A model generated the notes under the pieces. It did not search any database and was not told the origin of the DNA. It saw nothing but the letters and a program-made list of their open reading frames with translations. A stretch of 64,000 nucleotides of DNA from Ancylostoma caninum (taxonomy: Eukaryota > Nematoda > Chromadorea > Rhabditida > Ancylostomatidae), in assembly GCA_037903475.1 (NCBI GenBank), contig JBAJFG010000442.1, positions 459,001 through 523,000 on the forward strand. Direction: 5' to 3'. Both the position numbers and the translations under genes were made by a program. Below are positions 12,025 to 23,100 of this stretch, in pieces; within the stretch, counting starts at the first letter, position 1, and every line of letters starts with the position of its first letter.

Positions 12025-12345
12025 GCCGCTATAGTCCTCGAGGACTGTAGCACCTTGCGTCGCCGTCGCCGGCGACTGTGAGGCGGATACGCATCGATTG
12101 TGGGCGGAGCGGCGGCGGCGGCCGCCGTCGCCGGCGACTGGCGATCGCCAACATCGGCGGGCGCCAATGTTGGCGACTGTGACGTCGGTGCGTATCGATT
12201 GGGCGCCAACATTGACGATCAGCGGCCGCCAATGTTGGCGACTGCGGCGCCGGTGCGCATCGATTGTGAAGGGTGCCAACATTGGCGGCCGCCGTCGCCG
12301 GCGACGGCGACGCAAGGTGCTATACTCCTCGAGGAGTATAGCGGC
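12025..12345. repeat. GC-rich foldback element
   Basis: GCCGCTATAGTCCTCGAGGAC at 12025 is mirrored at 12345, followed on each side by CACCTTGCGTCGCCGTCGCC. The centre holds repeated mini-palindromes CGCCAACATTGGCG and copies of ATCGATTG. GC content is far above the surroundings. Translations on both strands are Arg/Ala-rich, as expected from CG-dense repeats, not genes. Confidence 0.8.
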
Positions 12346-12626
12346 TACCTAACATCGCGGTAGCGTGACCGCCTTTTTCTTGATGGGCGTCGATATGGAG
12401 CGGCCCAATTAAAACGATTGTGGTGCGCAATGTATATGTATCACGTGTGATGTCGGCGAGGAGACAGCAACACTAGGCGCTATAAGGCAACTTATACTGG
12501 GTGCGTGCGTTTTGAGGAGCGTGACTCTGTATGATGAAGGATAGGGCCAGTCGCATCGCTGACGCAGTTCAGATGCACTCATTTGCCGCCTTGTGGCAGC
12601 CGCGTTTTGTTTTCATTGAGGATTGA

Positions 12627-13544
12627 CAGGGTGTGTGAAAAGTATTGACCTTCTTTTGTGACACATGAATTAGATAGAAAATCGAAATTGGTAGACTGCT
12701 CTGTTGCCTAGAATTTCAACAACAATCTAAAACCAAGACATACATTTATGCAATCCGTTTTATCTCGATTTTTGCCAGTTGTCGATAGACAAGAAGGGAG
12801 GCTTGACTACGTCGTTGCAGGTAGTCTCCTCGACTTGATCCAGAGTTTTTTCTGAGAAGCTTTCGTGGAATGGAACAGTGCTAAGAAACAGCATATGCTA
12901 AGCCACCCACAAATCCACTAATGAAAAGTATCAGCTACTCCTGTCTGTGCGATGACTAGACTTTGTTTCCGTATTTGTTAACGGCGCAGAATAGGTTACC
13001 ATCATTATCTGTGGTTCTAGCGTCAAAATCAGCATGCAGCCCAAAAATGGTACTCACCGGAAGTGCACTGCCCGTAGGATCAATTATAGGTCTGCAAGTG
13101 GGCCGTTCGTTTTCTGTGAAGATTTTTCTCTAGCTCACAACGTAAAGACAGCGAAGGAGTTTTGCACTAGAAACCATTCTTGAGCCATTCAGTTCCAAGT
13201 TGCTTCTCACCTTACTCCTCCAGTTTCGAGTCGTTGGAGCGTACCACGTGTGCACTGTGAAGGAGCATGCATGTGCTACACCGGACCGCAGCACGGACTC
13301 GCGTGTGGATCGTTCAGGAGAAACAAAGGATGAACCACGACGGTCCCTACGGCGCATCACTTACGTCTTTCCTTGTGTTTTCCCCAGAGCTACTCTCAAG
13401 AGTGAAGATAAAATTAGACGGGCATAGTCTCATATTGTTCGCCATACTGTTTTCTGTATGCTGTGAAGAAGCTCGTCACATATATACGAAATACTGAGGT
13501 TTTTACGAGCCATTTCAAGCGGTCAATATTTTTCACGCACCCTG
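12627..13544. mobile_element. Tc1/mariner-like TIR element (918 bp), no intact transposase
   Basis: CAGGGTGTGTGAAAAGTATT at 12627 is mirrored by CAGGGTGCGTGAAAAATATT at 13544; 22 of the first 24 positions agree. No transposase frame is readable. A TA lies just outside the right end, while the left junction has mutated. Classed by TIR style; the superfamily is inferred. Confidence 0.7.
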
Positions 13545-13999
13545 TACATGTCGCGTTGTCCAGTCTTCATGGAAAATCCTCCACAAATGGATGCGTGCGT
13601 CTGACTAATATAAATTGCCCTATACTCATCGAGGAATATCCTGACGGCTGAAGATGGGCGCGTATTGAACCGGCAACATAACTGAAAGCGATAATTGAGA
13701 CGATGTCAACTGGATTTCACATCATACTGTTTCTCGTTGGTTATCTCATCGTCATCCTCTCGTGCTTGTAATCTCTGCGTTTGAGTTACCCATATGGCCA
13801 TCGTGGCTTCATCCCCGGAAAAGTCTCAGGATTTCTCTTGCCCCGCTACTGCTACACCGCTTTTCTCCGCATGATAAATAAAAAGAAAGCGGTGATTCTT
13901 AGAAAACGAACAATGTCAATAAAGTGAACTCCGAGGATCATTTATTACATCGAAAATACTTTCCCACAAGTGTTTCATTCGTGTTTTATTCACCATGCC
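13545..13999. other. Upstream region of the L-domain gene
   Basis: No frame or repeat recognised. The 455 bp before the start codon at 14000 should contain the promoter. No clear TATA box or initiator could be assigned, and no canonical trans-splice acceptor is obvious immediately before the ATG. Confidence 0.3.
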
Positions 14000-16900
14000 A
14001 TGAGGTTGATCATATTACTTGCTCTAAGATTGTACCCTAATGCATATGCAGGTGAGCGGATAACCTTTTTCTTTCAGTAGTAGTGGATGTGTCTATAAAT
14101 AAACTTGACGTAGAATCGTCAAATACGTCTTGTTCCTATGACTCTAGAATGAGCCGAATACTGGTACATAGTTCATATCGTATACAGTGCGCGTCAAAAC
14201 TTTACGCCCAGGTTTCGGGCGAGAATCGAGATTTCTCGAGTAATGGCGTTTACTATCGTTTTCAGCTTGCTTGAAAACCCCGGAAACTTTCACCAAGTCT
14301 TTTCTAGGTGGTCCTGTAATTTTTATTCGTTTCTGAAGGGAAAATGTGGTGGTTCAAAACTTTTCGTCCACCCTTGAAAATGTAGATTACGGAGGTGACG
14401 GATTGCAAACAAGCAGGCAAATGATACGGACTGATGTAGTAGCGCACGAGAAGGTCTTAGGAAACCCTATGGAGCACTCGAAATCAATGCCAAGGATATT
14501 TCACCTGTCACTGCCTGAGCAAACTCTCCCCCGAACAAGTGTGAAGAAAACAAATTTTTTCGAAGACTTCGGGTGGTCGCAGATACTTAGCCGAAATTTC
14601 CATGAATAATCTAAATACGTATAGATGAAAAAGCAAACACTAGAACGCATTTCAAGGTCGACACGACTGCCATATCAACCGTCTGGTCCTTCTCCTTCAC
14701 AGTGTCGAGCGAGGAAATCAGCACTAAATTCCCACTATCTGTTTTCAAATTGACCAGACTTTTCGCATATCAGCATTTTAGCGCATTTGAAGAAAGAAGA
14801 CAATGCCTGTTCTCTGGCAGACACCACACCACCCTTGGGGTCGAATGATTTTGCTAGGCACAACATGAACAGCATGTAGGCTTGGGCGGCATTTTTTGTA
14901 GTGTTTATTAACATGCAAGGTATCACTCGTAAATTTGAATGCTCTAATCGTTGATAGAAACAGAAGTCAGGCCACGATTTTTCTGTCCAAATCCTGCATT
15001 AATGTAGGGATTTATGAAGGAAATGGGAGGTTTCTTCAACTTCGGCTGTTGAATTTAGATGTTCAGGACATGCTCCTAAGTTCGAAACTGCACAGATTGG
15101 ATTCTGATGGACTCAGCAATTTATAGCAGTGCACTATAAAAGCATTTGCTATCATATTTCGTCCAGAACAGCCTCCAAAGCTCCGCCAGGATCACGACTT
15201 GGGGCACCTCTCTCGGCCGACACTGTGGAGGAGGTGGACCAGTCGGATGATAAGGCCGTTGTGTCGACCTTGAAATGTGTTCTAATGTTTCCTTTTCCAT
15301 CTATACAAATTAAGATTATTCATGGAAATATTAGCTAAGTGTCTAGTACCAACCAAGGGCTTTGAAAAATTTGGTTTTGTTCACACGTGGAGGGAGAGAG
15401 TTTGCTCAAACAGCGACAGGCAAAAAACCTTTGGCATTGACTTTGAATGCTCCATAAAGTTTCCTAAGATCTCCTCGAGCGCTACTACATCAGTCCGTAT
15501 CATTTCCCACCTTGTTTATAATCCCTATCCTCGGTAACCGTCATTTTCAAGGGTGGGCGTAAATTTTTGAGCCACCACATTTTCCCTTCAAAAACGAATA
15601 AAAAATTACAGAACCACCTAAAAAAGAATTGGTGGCAGTTTCCATGGTTCTCAAGCACGCTGAAAACGATAGTGAACACCACTATGCGAGGCTTGATCCT
15701 CGCCAGAAACTACGAATTTTTAGGGTGGGCGTAAAGTTTTGACGCGCACTGTATGTATTAAACGCAGAAATAATTTTTGTTTCAAAATATTTCTGAGCTA
15801 CTACGAGGCAAATTAGAGAAAAATATTCCTAGTATGTAATTATTGTCCAAAATTGCAGGTACTGGTGAATGTGAAGGTGGAATTGTTACAGTAAATTATC
15901 TAACCTCCCGTATAAATGGTAGAGGCTGTACGAAAATCAATGGAGGTCTCTACTTCTTGGAATCCGACTGGACAAGTATGTCTTGCCAGAAAACCATATG
16001 TTGTTTCTGATAAATATGCGGCAGAAACGCAACCCGAACAGCATAATATGTAGACGTCGAAAACTTCACCACATGTCGTGGCCCCCCTCGTAGAATTTGT
16101 CATACAATGGAAGAGAACACTTTTGAGAACATCTCTGGTTTGCCCATTTGTTGGGCCTGATGACTCGTTCTAGGCTCCATATCACCACACAGAACTACAC
16201 AACACAACAGACACACCGTACATACGTTTGAATCTGTCGAATGAAACAGTTTATACCAACTCTGGCTTTTATTTCAACAAGCTATTGCGAAACAAAATAT
16301 GTATTTCCTGAAAGATACATCATTTTATTATGAACTCAGACACTTGATGCGGCAGGCCCCCCGACCAGTAGGCCGGCGTCCAGCCAATCATTGCATACCG
16401 GCCGGGCAGCAGCCCATCACCGGCCGGCCACTCTACCACGCCTACGTCCGGCCGGGGATTGTTTCATGGCCGGCCGGCCGGTCGATCACTACAACCTTCC
16501 GGCCGGTACGATTGACCATGATACTTTTCCGGCCTGCCGATCGACTATGATAGCATTTCGGCCAACCCGGTCGGAATAGTCGGTTAGTGATAGTAGTGTA
16601 GTGATAAAGAATGAAGGTATCAGCCTACAGAGACAGATCTGAAGCACTGATGGCTGAATGGATACAGCAGCGGACTCTAAAACAGCCAGAAACAAAGGTC
16701 AGGGTGGTTCGATTCCAATCGGTGGTAAAATCAATTGCAACTGTGCTGGAAACAACTGTCAGCTATTAGCTTGGCTGAACGTGACGAAATTGGAGCGGAA
16801 CAGTAAATCGCGGTGAAAATCGAAATTTGTAACCTCTTTGTACATCACTTATGGACTGACCACGATGGTGCAGGTATTTCCCAATTCTGATGGCTGGTTC

Positions 16901-18022
16901 TCCTCGTGCACAACACACAAATTCTAGAAAATGGGCAGTGATAGCAAATCACGCGAAACTCACATCGCCGTGAAAAAAAAACAAAGTGAGAAAAAAAGGC
17001 ACGAACTATTCCCCTACCTAATAGATCACTCACTACCACGAAATCCGGCAAGATCTCGAACAAGAATATTTTAGCAGGTGCTACACTCAAACGTTTCACT
17101 AAGCGAGCCTTCGCAAATCTTTTTGATTCACCAGAATAGAACCACTAGAATCATGAGTGCATGAGTGAATGCCCTCTTCGCACATGATCGGTCACCCAAT
17201 ATTTAATATTTGTCTATGAAAAGAACGACAAACCCTCCCTCAACGTGAAGGTGGATGGTTCTACGTGGTGTCGCTGTTCAAACAAATACAGAATTTCCCG
17301 AAATTATGTTTTATGAGTGGAATCACAATTACAGACAAGCAACATCTGCTCGTCGGGTTCAGGAATGTTAGAAACATAACTGGTCCACTGCATTTCGCAG
17401 CAACTAAAGGCTTGGGAAAAGTCAAATGCTTTTCGAATGTTAAAGGAATTCACCCAAACGGTAATTTTTTTGGTTTTTGATTGTTAGTTGAATTCACGAA
17501 GGGGGGAGGGGGGGGGGGTGGTAGGGGTGAGCGTCAGATTCTAGCCCATGTACAATACAATATCCTTTTAAGGCCCGGCCATCGTGCTTTTGAACAATGA
17601 AGGCCTTCTATCGTTGGATCTTTCATCGCTACAAAAACTTACATACTCCAAACAGACAAAGGCTATCATTATACACAATAATGAAGGATTTGATGTTGAT
17701 CGATTTATCGACCACATGAAAGGAAAAGGCATGCAAGACAAAGAATTTTTAAGTACTTCAAGGCGAGGTTAGCTGGCACGCGTAGTTTGTGTTACAGTGT
17801 TTCAATATTGTCTTTCAATTTACCCTTCTACGCAAACCTGGAACATTTAAGTCATAGCTGGATATTGCAGGATTCATGAACAGTATATGGGCCATACTTC
17901 TTCTCCTACCACTTTTCCTTGCCTTACTTTGCTTACTTGGATTTGTAGTTTATAAAACTGCAGAGGAAGTTGGAGAATGGATCAAATTACTGAAGTCGGA
18001 GAAGGTGACCAATCTACATTAA
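14000..18022 (+). CDS. Receptor L-domain, single-pass membrane protein (5 exons, 213 aa)
   Basis: Exons 14000-14051, 15859-15975, 17335-17460, 17573-17767 and 17871-18022 join with matching phase at all four introns and end in TAA. Residues 1-17 (MRLIILLALRLYPNAYA) are a signal peptide. Residues 18-160 form one EGFR/insulin-receptor-type L domain: GECEGG at its start, then RINGRGCTKINGGLYF, VGFRNVRNITGPLHF and IVLLNNEGLLSLDL, the strand-turn repeats of the fold. Residues about 166-190 (WAILLLLPLFLALLCLLGFV) are one transmembrane helix, followed by a 25-residue cytoplasmic tail without a kinase. Nematodes have expanded L-domain families (irld, hpa) that bind or modulate growth-factor-like ligands; a ligand-binding or decoy role is inferred. 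Most relatives carry two L domains, so one is short. Intron 1 holds a 1567-bp transposon; intron 2 holds a SINE-like repeat. Confidence 0.88.
14185..15751. mobile_element. 1567-bp long-TIR transposon in intron 1 of the L-domain gene
   Basis: CAGTGCGCGTCAAAACTTTA (continuing to 26 identical bp) at 14185 is mirrored exactly at 15751, with TA on each outer side (14183-14184, 15752-15753). The inverted similarity continues with divergence for roughly 300 bp inward on each arm, for example TGTAATTTTTATTCGTTT and GATACGGACTGATGTAGTAG on the left and their mirrors on the right. No transposase frame is intact. Tc1/mariner superfamily is inferred from the TA duplication. Confidence 0.9.
16350..16575. 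repeat. GGCCGG-rich repeat island
   Basis: Within intron 2 of the L-domain gene, CCGGCC/GGCCGG occurs about every 20-30 bp, with flanking CCCGACC and its mirror-like CCCGGTCGG at the ends, and a repeated GATCACTAC / GACTATGATAG spacer motif. It looks like a small inverted or tandem-structured element of high GC content, not a coding exon. Confidence 0.6.
16630..16940 (+). repeat. tRNA-derived SINE-like repeat, copy 1
   Basis: ATGGCTGAATGG (A-box-like) near 16650 and GGTTCGATTCC (perfect B box) near 16707 are spaced as in a tRNA, but the acceptor and anticodon stems do not pair. The following 3' body (AAAATCGAAATTTGTAACC ... GGTGCAGGTATTTCCC ... GGCTGGTTCTC) recurs near 47390-47500, which shows a dispersed family. 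It lies in intron 2 of the L-domain gene. Confidence 0.6.
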
Positions 18023-20121
18023 ACTCGTAACATTGCGGCTGCGTGCCAAAGTCAAAACAAGGTAGTCTGGATAGGTGGACTTTTCTTCAAAACAGGGTAG
18101 TGTACTATGTAGATTATGAGTTTCAAGAGGAGACCTCTGCTTCACATCTTTCACCCCAAGATTTGCCACAAGGCAGAATTAAATCTCAAATTTCATTTTA
18201 CAAAAACCTATAGTATATTAGGTTGTCAATTATGTAAGTTCATGCTTTTTTAAATCGACTATTTCCCCTCAAGTTTCCATTCTTTCACCAGAAATGTATA
18301 ACCGTTTAAAAGTATTCATCTTTCTCTGCAAGAAATTCGTGATAATATTCTGATTATGTGGCTTACTTTTGCCCTAGTTGCATTCATTAGAAATGAGCAT
18401 CCAACTGTACAAAAAACTCATCTCCGACACCTACTTTACTCTCAAAACGTTAGTGCATTATACAAGAGCACTTTACAGCAGACAATACAGCTCAAAGTTG
18501 GCTCAGGCTTCTTCTATACACCCCACAATCAGAAAAACCGGGTGGGTGGAGCTTAACTGCAAGTAGCTGCGTGCTCTTATATTGTACGTGTAGCTCCAGG
18601 CACCCTCAGCCATATCCACTTAACCCAATGACCTCCACCCCCTTGCTTCGCATAAAATCTCAAAATTGAGAAAAAAGCGTGAACTTATTGGCAACCTAAC
18701 ATTGAAAATGTCTACCTTTTCAACAAAAAAAAGCCGCCCTCTCAAAACATGGCCAGACATCACAATTCACTCTATTGGGATTGCCGAGGTCTTAAATCCG
18801 CTACTCAGCAATTTTTTTAAAACAGATTACAGACGAATCATTGTGTTGTGCCTCTTTGAATTTCGCACGTTTTCAGAGAATTCTCTTTTTTATTCGTAAT
18901 ATCTTTTCCAATCGTCTGGCTAAAAGAGTGGTATTTCAAACGATGGAATTTTTCATTATTTTAGGAAGCATTACACTACAAACCACCGGAATCACAATGT
19001 AATCGAACTGAATGGTGAATGTGAGCCTGGTACAGCACTACTTAACCATTAATTCAGAACAACAACGAATGCAATGAAATTTTCTTAACTGTCTGTTTCC
19101 AATAAAGGTAGCCATTTGTTGCGTCGCGTATTCAGTGTAAATTATCCTTTCACATGTTTGCTTTTCGTCAGTTCAACATATGACTTTGGCCTCACTAAAG
19201 TACAGGTTGCATAGAAAGAGGGGGCGAGCTGTTTATCGCTGGGGGCGTGGCCTATTTCGGATAAACTGCAACACTACCGGATAAACCACTCCATCACTGG
19301 ATAAACAGCTGCATCCTCGGATAGAAAGACAGGATAAGAAAAATCGCAGGCTAGAAATGTTAAGGGGAGGAAGTTATAAAAACTCTGTGCTCTAGTTTTT
19401 GACACGAACGTTATTTTGAAATACAGCAGAATTAGTGAATTTTGAGTGTGGGTGCTCCACATGGTGGCCCACTGGGGTTTAGTTAGAGGTAGAGTACCAC
19501 GGAGGAACTAGCGCAATCTTCTCTGGAACCAATCGTGATTGGCACCGACCTCTCCACCTTGGAAATGAACGCTACGTCTGATGAGGGTACTACATAGTCC
19601 TTGTCCGATAGCTTTGCCTCTAAGCAATCCGTAGTATTCAGTATCTAATTCTTACCTGAGAATTTCTGTAGAAAACGCGTGAATATCAATAACATCTTAG
19701 AAATGACTTCAAGTAAAGGCTGTTTTATTGCTAGCAATATTTCTTATTGTTGTTGTTCCATGGAGCAAAAACTGCCAAGGATTCATCTTTTGCAGTTTCG
19801 GGAAGGACATAGAGGTGAAGTCAGAGCTTAAACTATCAATAAAAGAACCCGTGGTTACATATTTTTGCAGTCTCGACCACACTATGCATTGAAACTGCCT
19901 TTTGAATCAAGTTTGCAACTGATTTCAAGAAAAAATCCATGAGACACTGGTTGAGAGGACACCCTGGTGACTATGACACTACGATATTTCCCATACTTTT
20001 TAATACCAGTTTGTCTGGATCTGGATATATCTGCATAGTTGGTTTATAGCGCAGACCTATTCCTTGCTCCTATAAAATTGTGGGATCTATCGCTTAAACC
20101 TATGAGAATTATGGGACTGAA
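18023..20121. other. Intergenic space between two convergent genes
   Basis: It contains the presumed 3' UTRs of both genes and no complete gene. A four-fold imperfect run of CGGATAAAC units about 21 bp apart lies at 19257-19325. A short GAATGGTGAATGTGAGCCTGG at 19009 resembles the start of exon 2 of the L-domain gene and may be a decayed duplicate. Confidence 0.4.
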
Positions 20122-23100
20122 CTAAAGTTGAGGAGGTGCGGACTCGAGGTCATGGGGCTCCTGATTGTTTTGAGGTAAATATCGGAAAGGCTTGAGGTTC
20201 CTTCAAAATCTAACTAGTTGTTTTCAAAGCTCAAAGAATGAGTACAGTTGTTTTCAAAGCTCAAAGAATGAGTAAAGTCATGTAAAATCTTGGTATCCTT
20301 GCCTGACCTATGGGGGTTTCCATGGCTTGCAGAGTTTAGCCAAAGAATTTGTTGTCGCCCTGTACGTTCAATAGAATAGCTTCTAATCCAATCCCCAAAT
20401 TCCTTTCTCTGTTCGTATGGCAGAGCTGGGAACATCCCCTAGCGGAGATGCCCATAGACATTACCACGTCATCATCAGATCCCACAAAAGTTTTCTGAAT
20501 TTTCCTGTGAGGAGATCTGCTGAAGAAAGAAAAACAATTACAACATAAATGTCTTTATCAGGAAACAAACCGTATAGAATTGCTGAGGGTTCCCACTATG
20601 GCAATCAAATTGGAAAAAGAGCTGCGATCCCAACAGAACGTCATTCTCGTGCGTTTATCGAATCGTTTAGTGAATAGGCGTAAGGTATCGAACAGGAGTG
20701 AAGTTCCGAAGTAGTGCTCATGTCATGATGGCTCTAGAAGATTAGACGCTAACAACATTTTCATCCTAGATCGGTGCGATGAGTGTTTTATCAGGAAGGA
20801 TATTCGTTTCGTACCTCAGAGCTGACTTCAAAGCTGGGTGCGCGCTCAGAATACCCACTTCGTCTTCAGCCACCTCACAACCTACGTTTAATCTCTTTGA
20901 CCATGCGGTCTAATGTTTCGAGAAGAGGCTGTCCTGCCGTGTTTAACGTCACGGCTCTCGACCTGACGACATCCTTAGAATGGTATCTGGGGGTGGGGGG
21001 GGGGAGCTTGGATGAGGCGCTAATATCCAAAAGCAATTCCGTTCCGGAACATTTTTGCTTCTCCTGCACCAATGAGAATCAGACTCATGAGATCTGAATA
21101 AGGCATTTTGTGGCAGTGGTCCTGTCACTCTCTCAGTTTGACCATCATTGGTTCTTATATAGAGTTTTCGCAGCGCTTGAGCGACGACCAAAAACTTTTG
21201 GGTCACCCTGTACACTCTGAACGTGTAAATTCACCTACATATTATTGTGTAAAGCACTTTATCAGTCACAGCATCAATAGAACAACAAATGTGTTAAAGC
21301 TTCCGTCCAAAAATAAATAATTGCACTGTAGTGCATACCACATCGCTCTGAACAAAGCACCAGCTGCAGCTTGGCTAGGCGTTCAGATAAATTGCACATA
21401 TCCATTCAACCCACAATCACATTTAAAAGAAGACGAAGAAAATGCTGATCACATACTTTCACAAGGACTAGACCCGAATCACCTATGCTGAATTGGGAGA
21501 CCTCCGGCGAGGATTGTCTGCGAAGTTGGGATATAATGCAGCGGAGGGGCTGCGAATCGTGGTTTGATCGGCCGGTAGAACAGTTGTGGAGCCAGCGTGG
21601 GCAAAGGGAGCGGCGTTGATAGTTTTCTTGGCTGCTCCTCATGAGGGAATCCGTCCGACTTTACCTAGAAAACGGAAATGCAAAGTACATTAAGTGCAAA
21701 AAGACGATTTTTATTTAGAGGCCCTTACTGTTATGTATGTTTTTTTAACACCAAGCTGCCTTGCGGCAACCTGTGTTTTGTATATATAAGGAGATCAGGT
21801 ATATGCTAGTTAATTATTATCATTCAGTGTAAGCTTTTGCGCAATCGCTACCAGAATGACTTATTTTTAAAACAGTACATTTGCGGCCTTCTAGTATACA
21901 GGTTCAAATCAAATGAAATTGCCCCAAAAGATTACCACCTTGCCCTGTAGCTCTCTAACGGCATGGAAGGGAAAACGTCCGATAATGAAGATGGCTTCGA
22001 TCGGTGGTTCAACAACTTTTTCGAGTTAGTGTCACAACAGTCCTATGCCGAAAGCATCGAAAGGCGTCCCAAAAAGTGTAGAAGGGTGATAGGACATGAT
22101 GATTATTTATTCATCTCTTGATGTGTCTTCCTATTTTTAAAAAGTCGATAAAATGTAATGTTTCAAAAAAAAAGCTAGAACTTCCCCTACAACTTAATAT
22201 AATATGTATTATAAAAGCCTCACAATAGCTGACGAGTTGTACTGTCCGTGCTTATATGGCTCGTACTCTCCTCCGAGACATGAGTGCAGGAATTTTTCAA
22301 TGAAACCACATTGAGCAAGCCGATTGTTTGCCTGAAACATGTCTTTTTTACATATGGAAGAGAAGGATAACGGGAGAGCAGAACAACAAGAAACAACAGC
22401 ATCACTCTAACTTCTTTAGAAATTCGGGAAGTGCTCAAGCTCGGGTATCTCGTGTTCTCATAACATAACGGCAAATACATATGTACCAGTGGCGGACGCA
22501 GGGGGAGGGCGGGGGGGGGGCGCCCCCCCCCGAGAATGGGTCGCCAAATTTTCGAAATTACTTTACAATACAAATAAAAATCTTGTGTTAGTTTATTTTT
22601 AATTGTTTATTTTTATTACTATTTTTAATATATTTTTTATTTATTGTTTATTATTATAATTGATATTATTATTAATTTTATTTTCCGTCTGGGTCCCCAA
22701 AACGGCGGAGACCCCACTTTTCTTCCCACGCCCCCCTCCCGCCCACTTTCTGCGTCCGCCACTGATATGTACCTATGCTACCTTCACCTTCGTCCAAGGA
22801 GCGACAGAGCGAATATATAATGAAGGGTAGGCTCAAACGCGCATGTGACGCAATGTCGACGCAAATGAGACGTACGCGTTCAGGGAACGCGCGCCAACCT
22901 CCGACCCCGACGTACCTTTCGCCTTGGGATCAGGTCACTCGTTAACCCACTTGTGCGTGTAAACCGCAATAGGGTCAACATTTGGGTTAAGGGTACTAAC
23001 GGGTGTTAACTTTTTTTCCCCCGTTAACACCCGTTAGGGTGTATGCCAGGAAGAACGATAGCTGGCAATAGTTGGCTGCTATGAACCCGTGTGTCAATAT

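Noticed and set aside
11878..12363. Arg-rich ORFs up to 145 codons on both strands
   Set aside because: They arise from the CG-dense palindrome at 12025-12345.
14078..14164. Extra exon after the signal-peptide exon of the L-domain gene
   Set aside because: A TTTCAG acceptor and open frame exist, but no donor returns the correct phase for the exon at 15859.
21476..21642. Alternative frame beginning [11 protein letters not shown] on the minus strand
   Set aside because: It overlaps tail exon 18 in another frame. The Pro-rich frame links in phase to both the upstream peptidase exon and two downstream exons; this one ends soon after the next junction.
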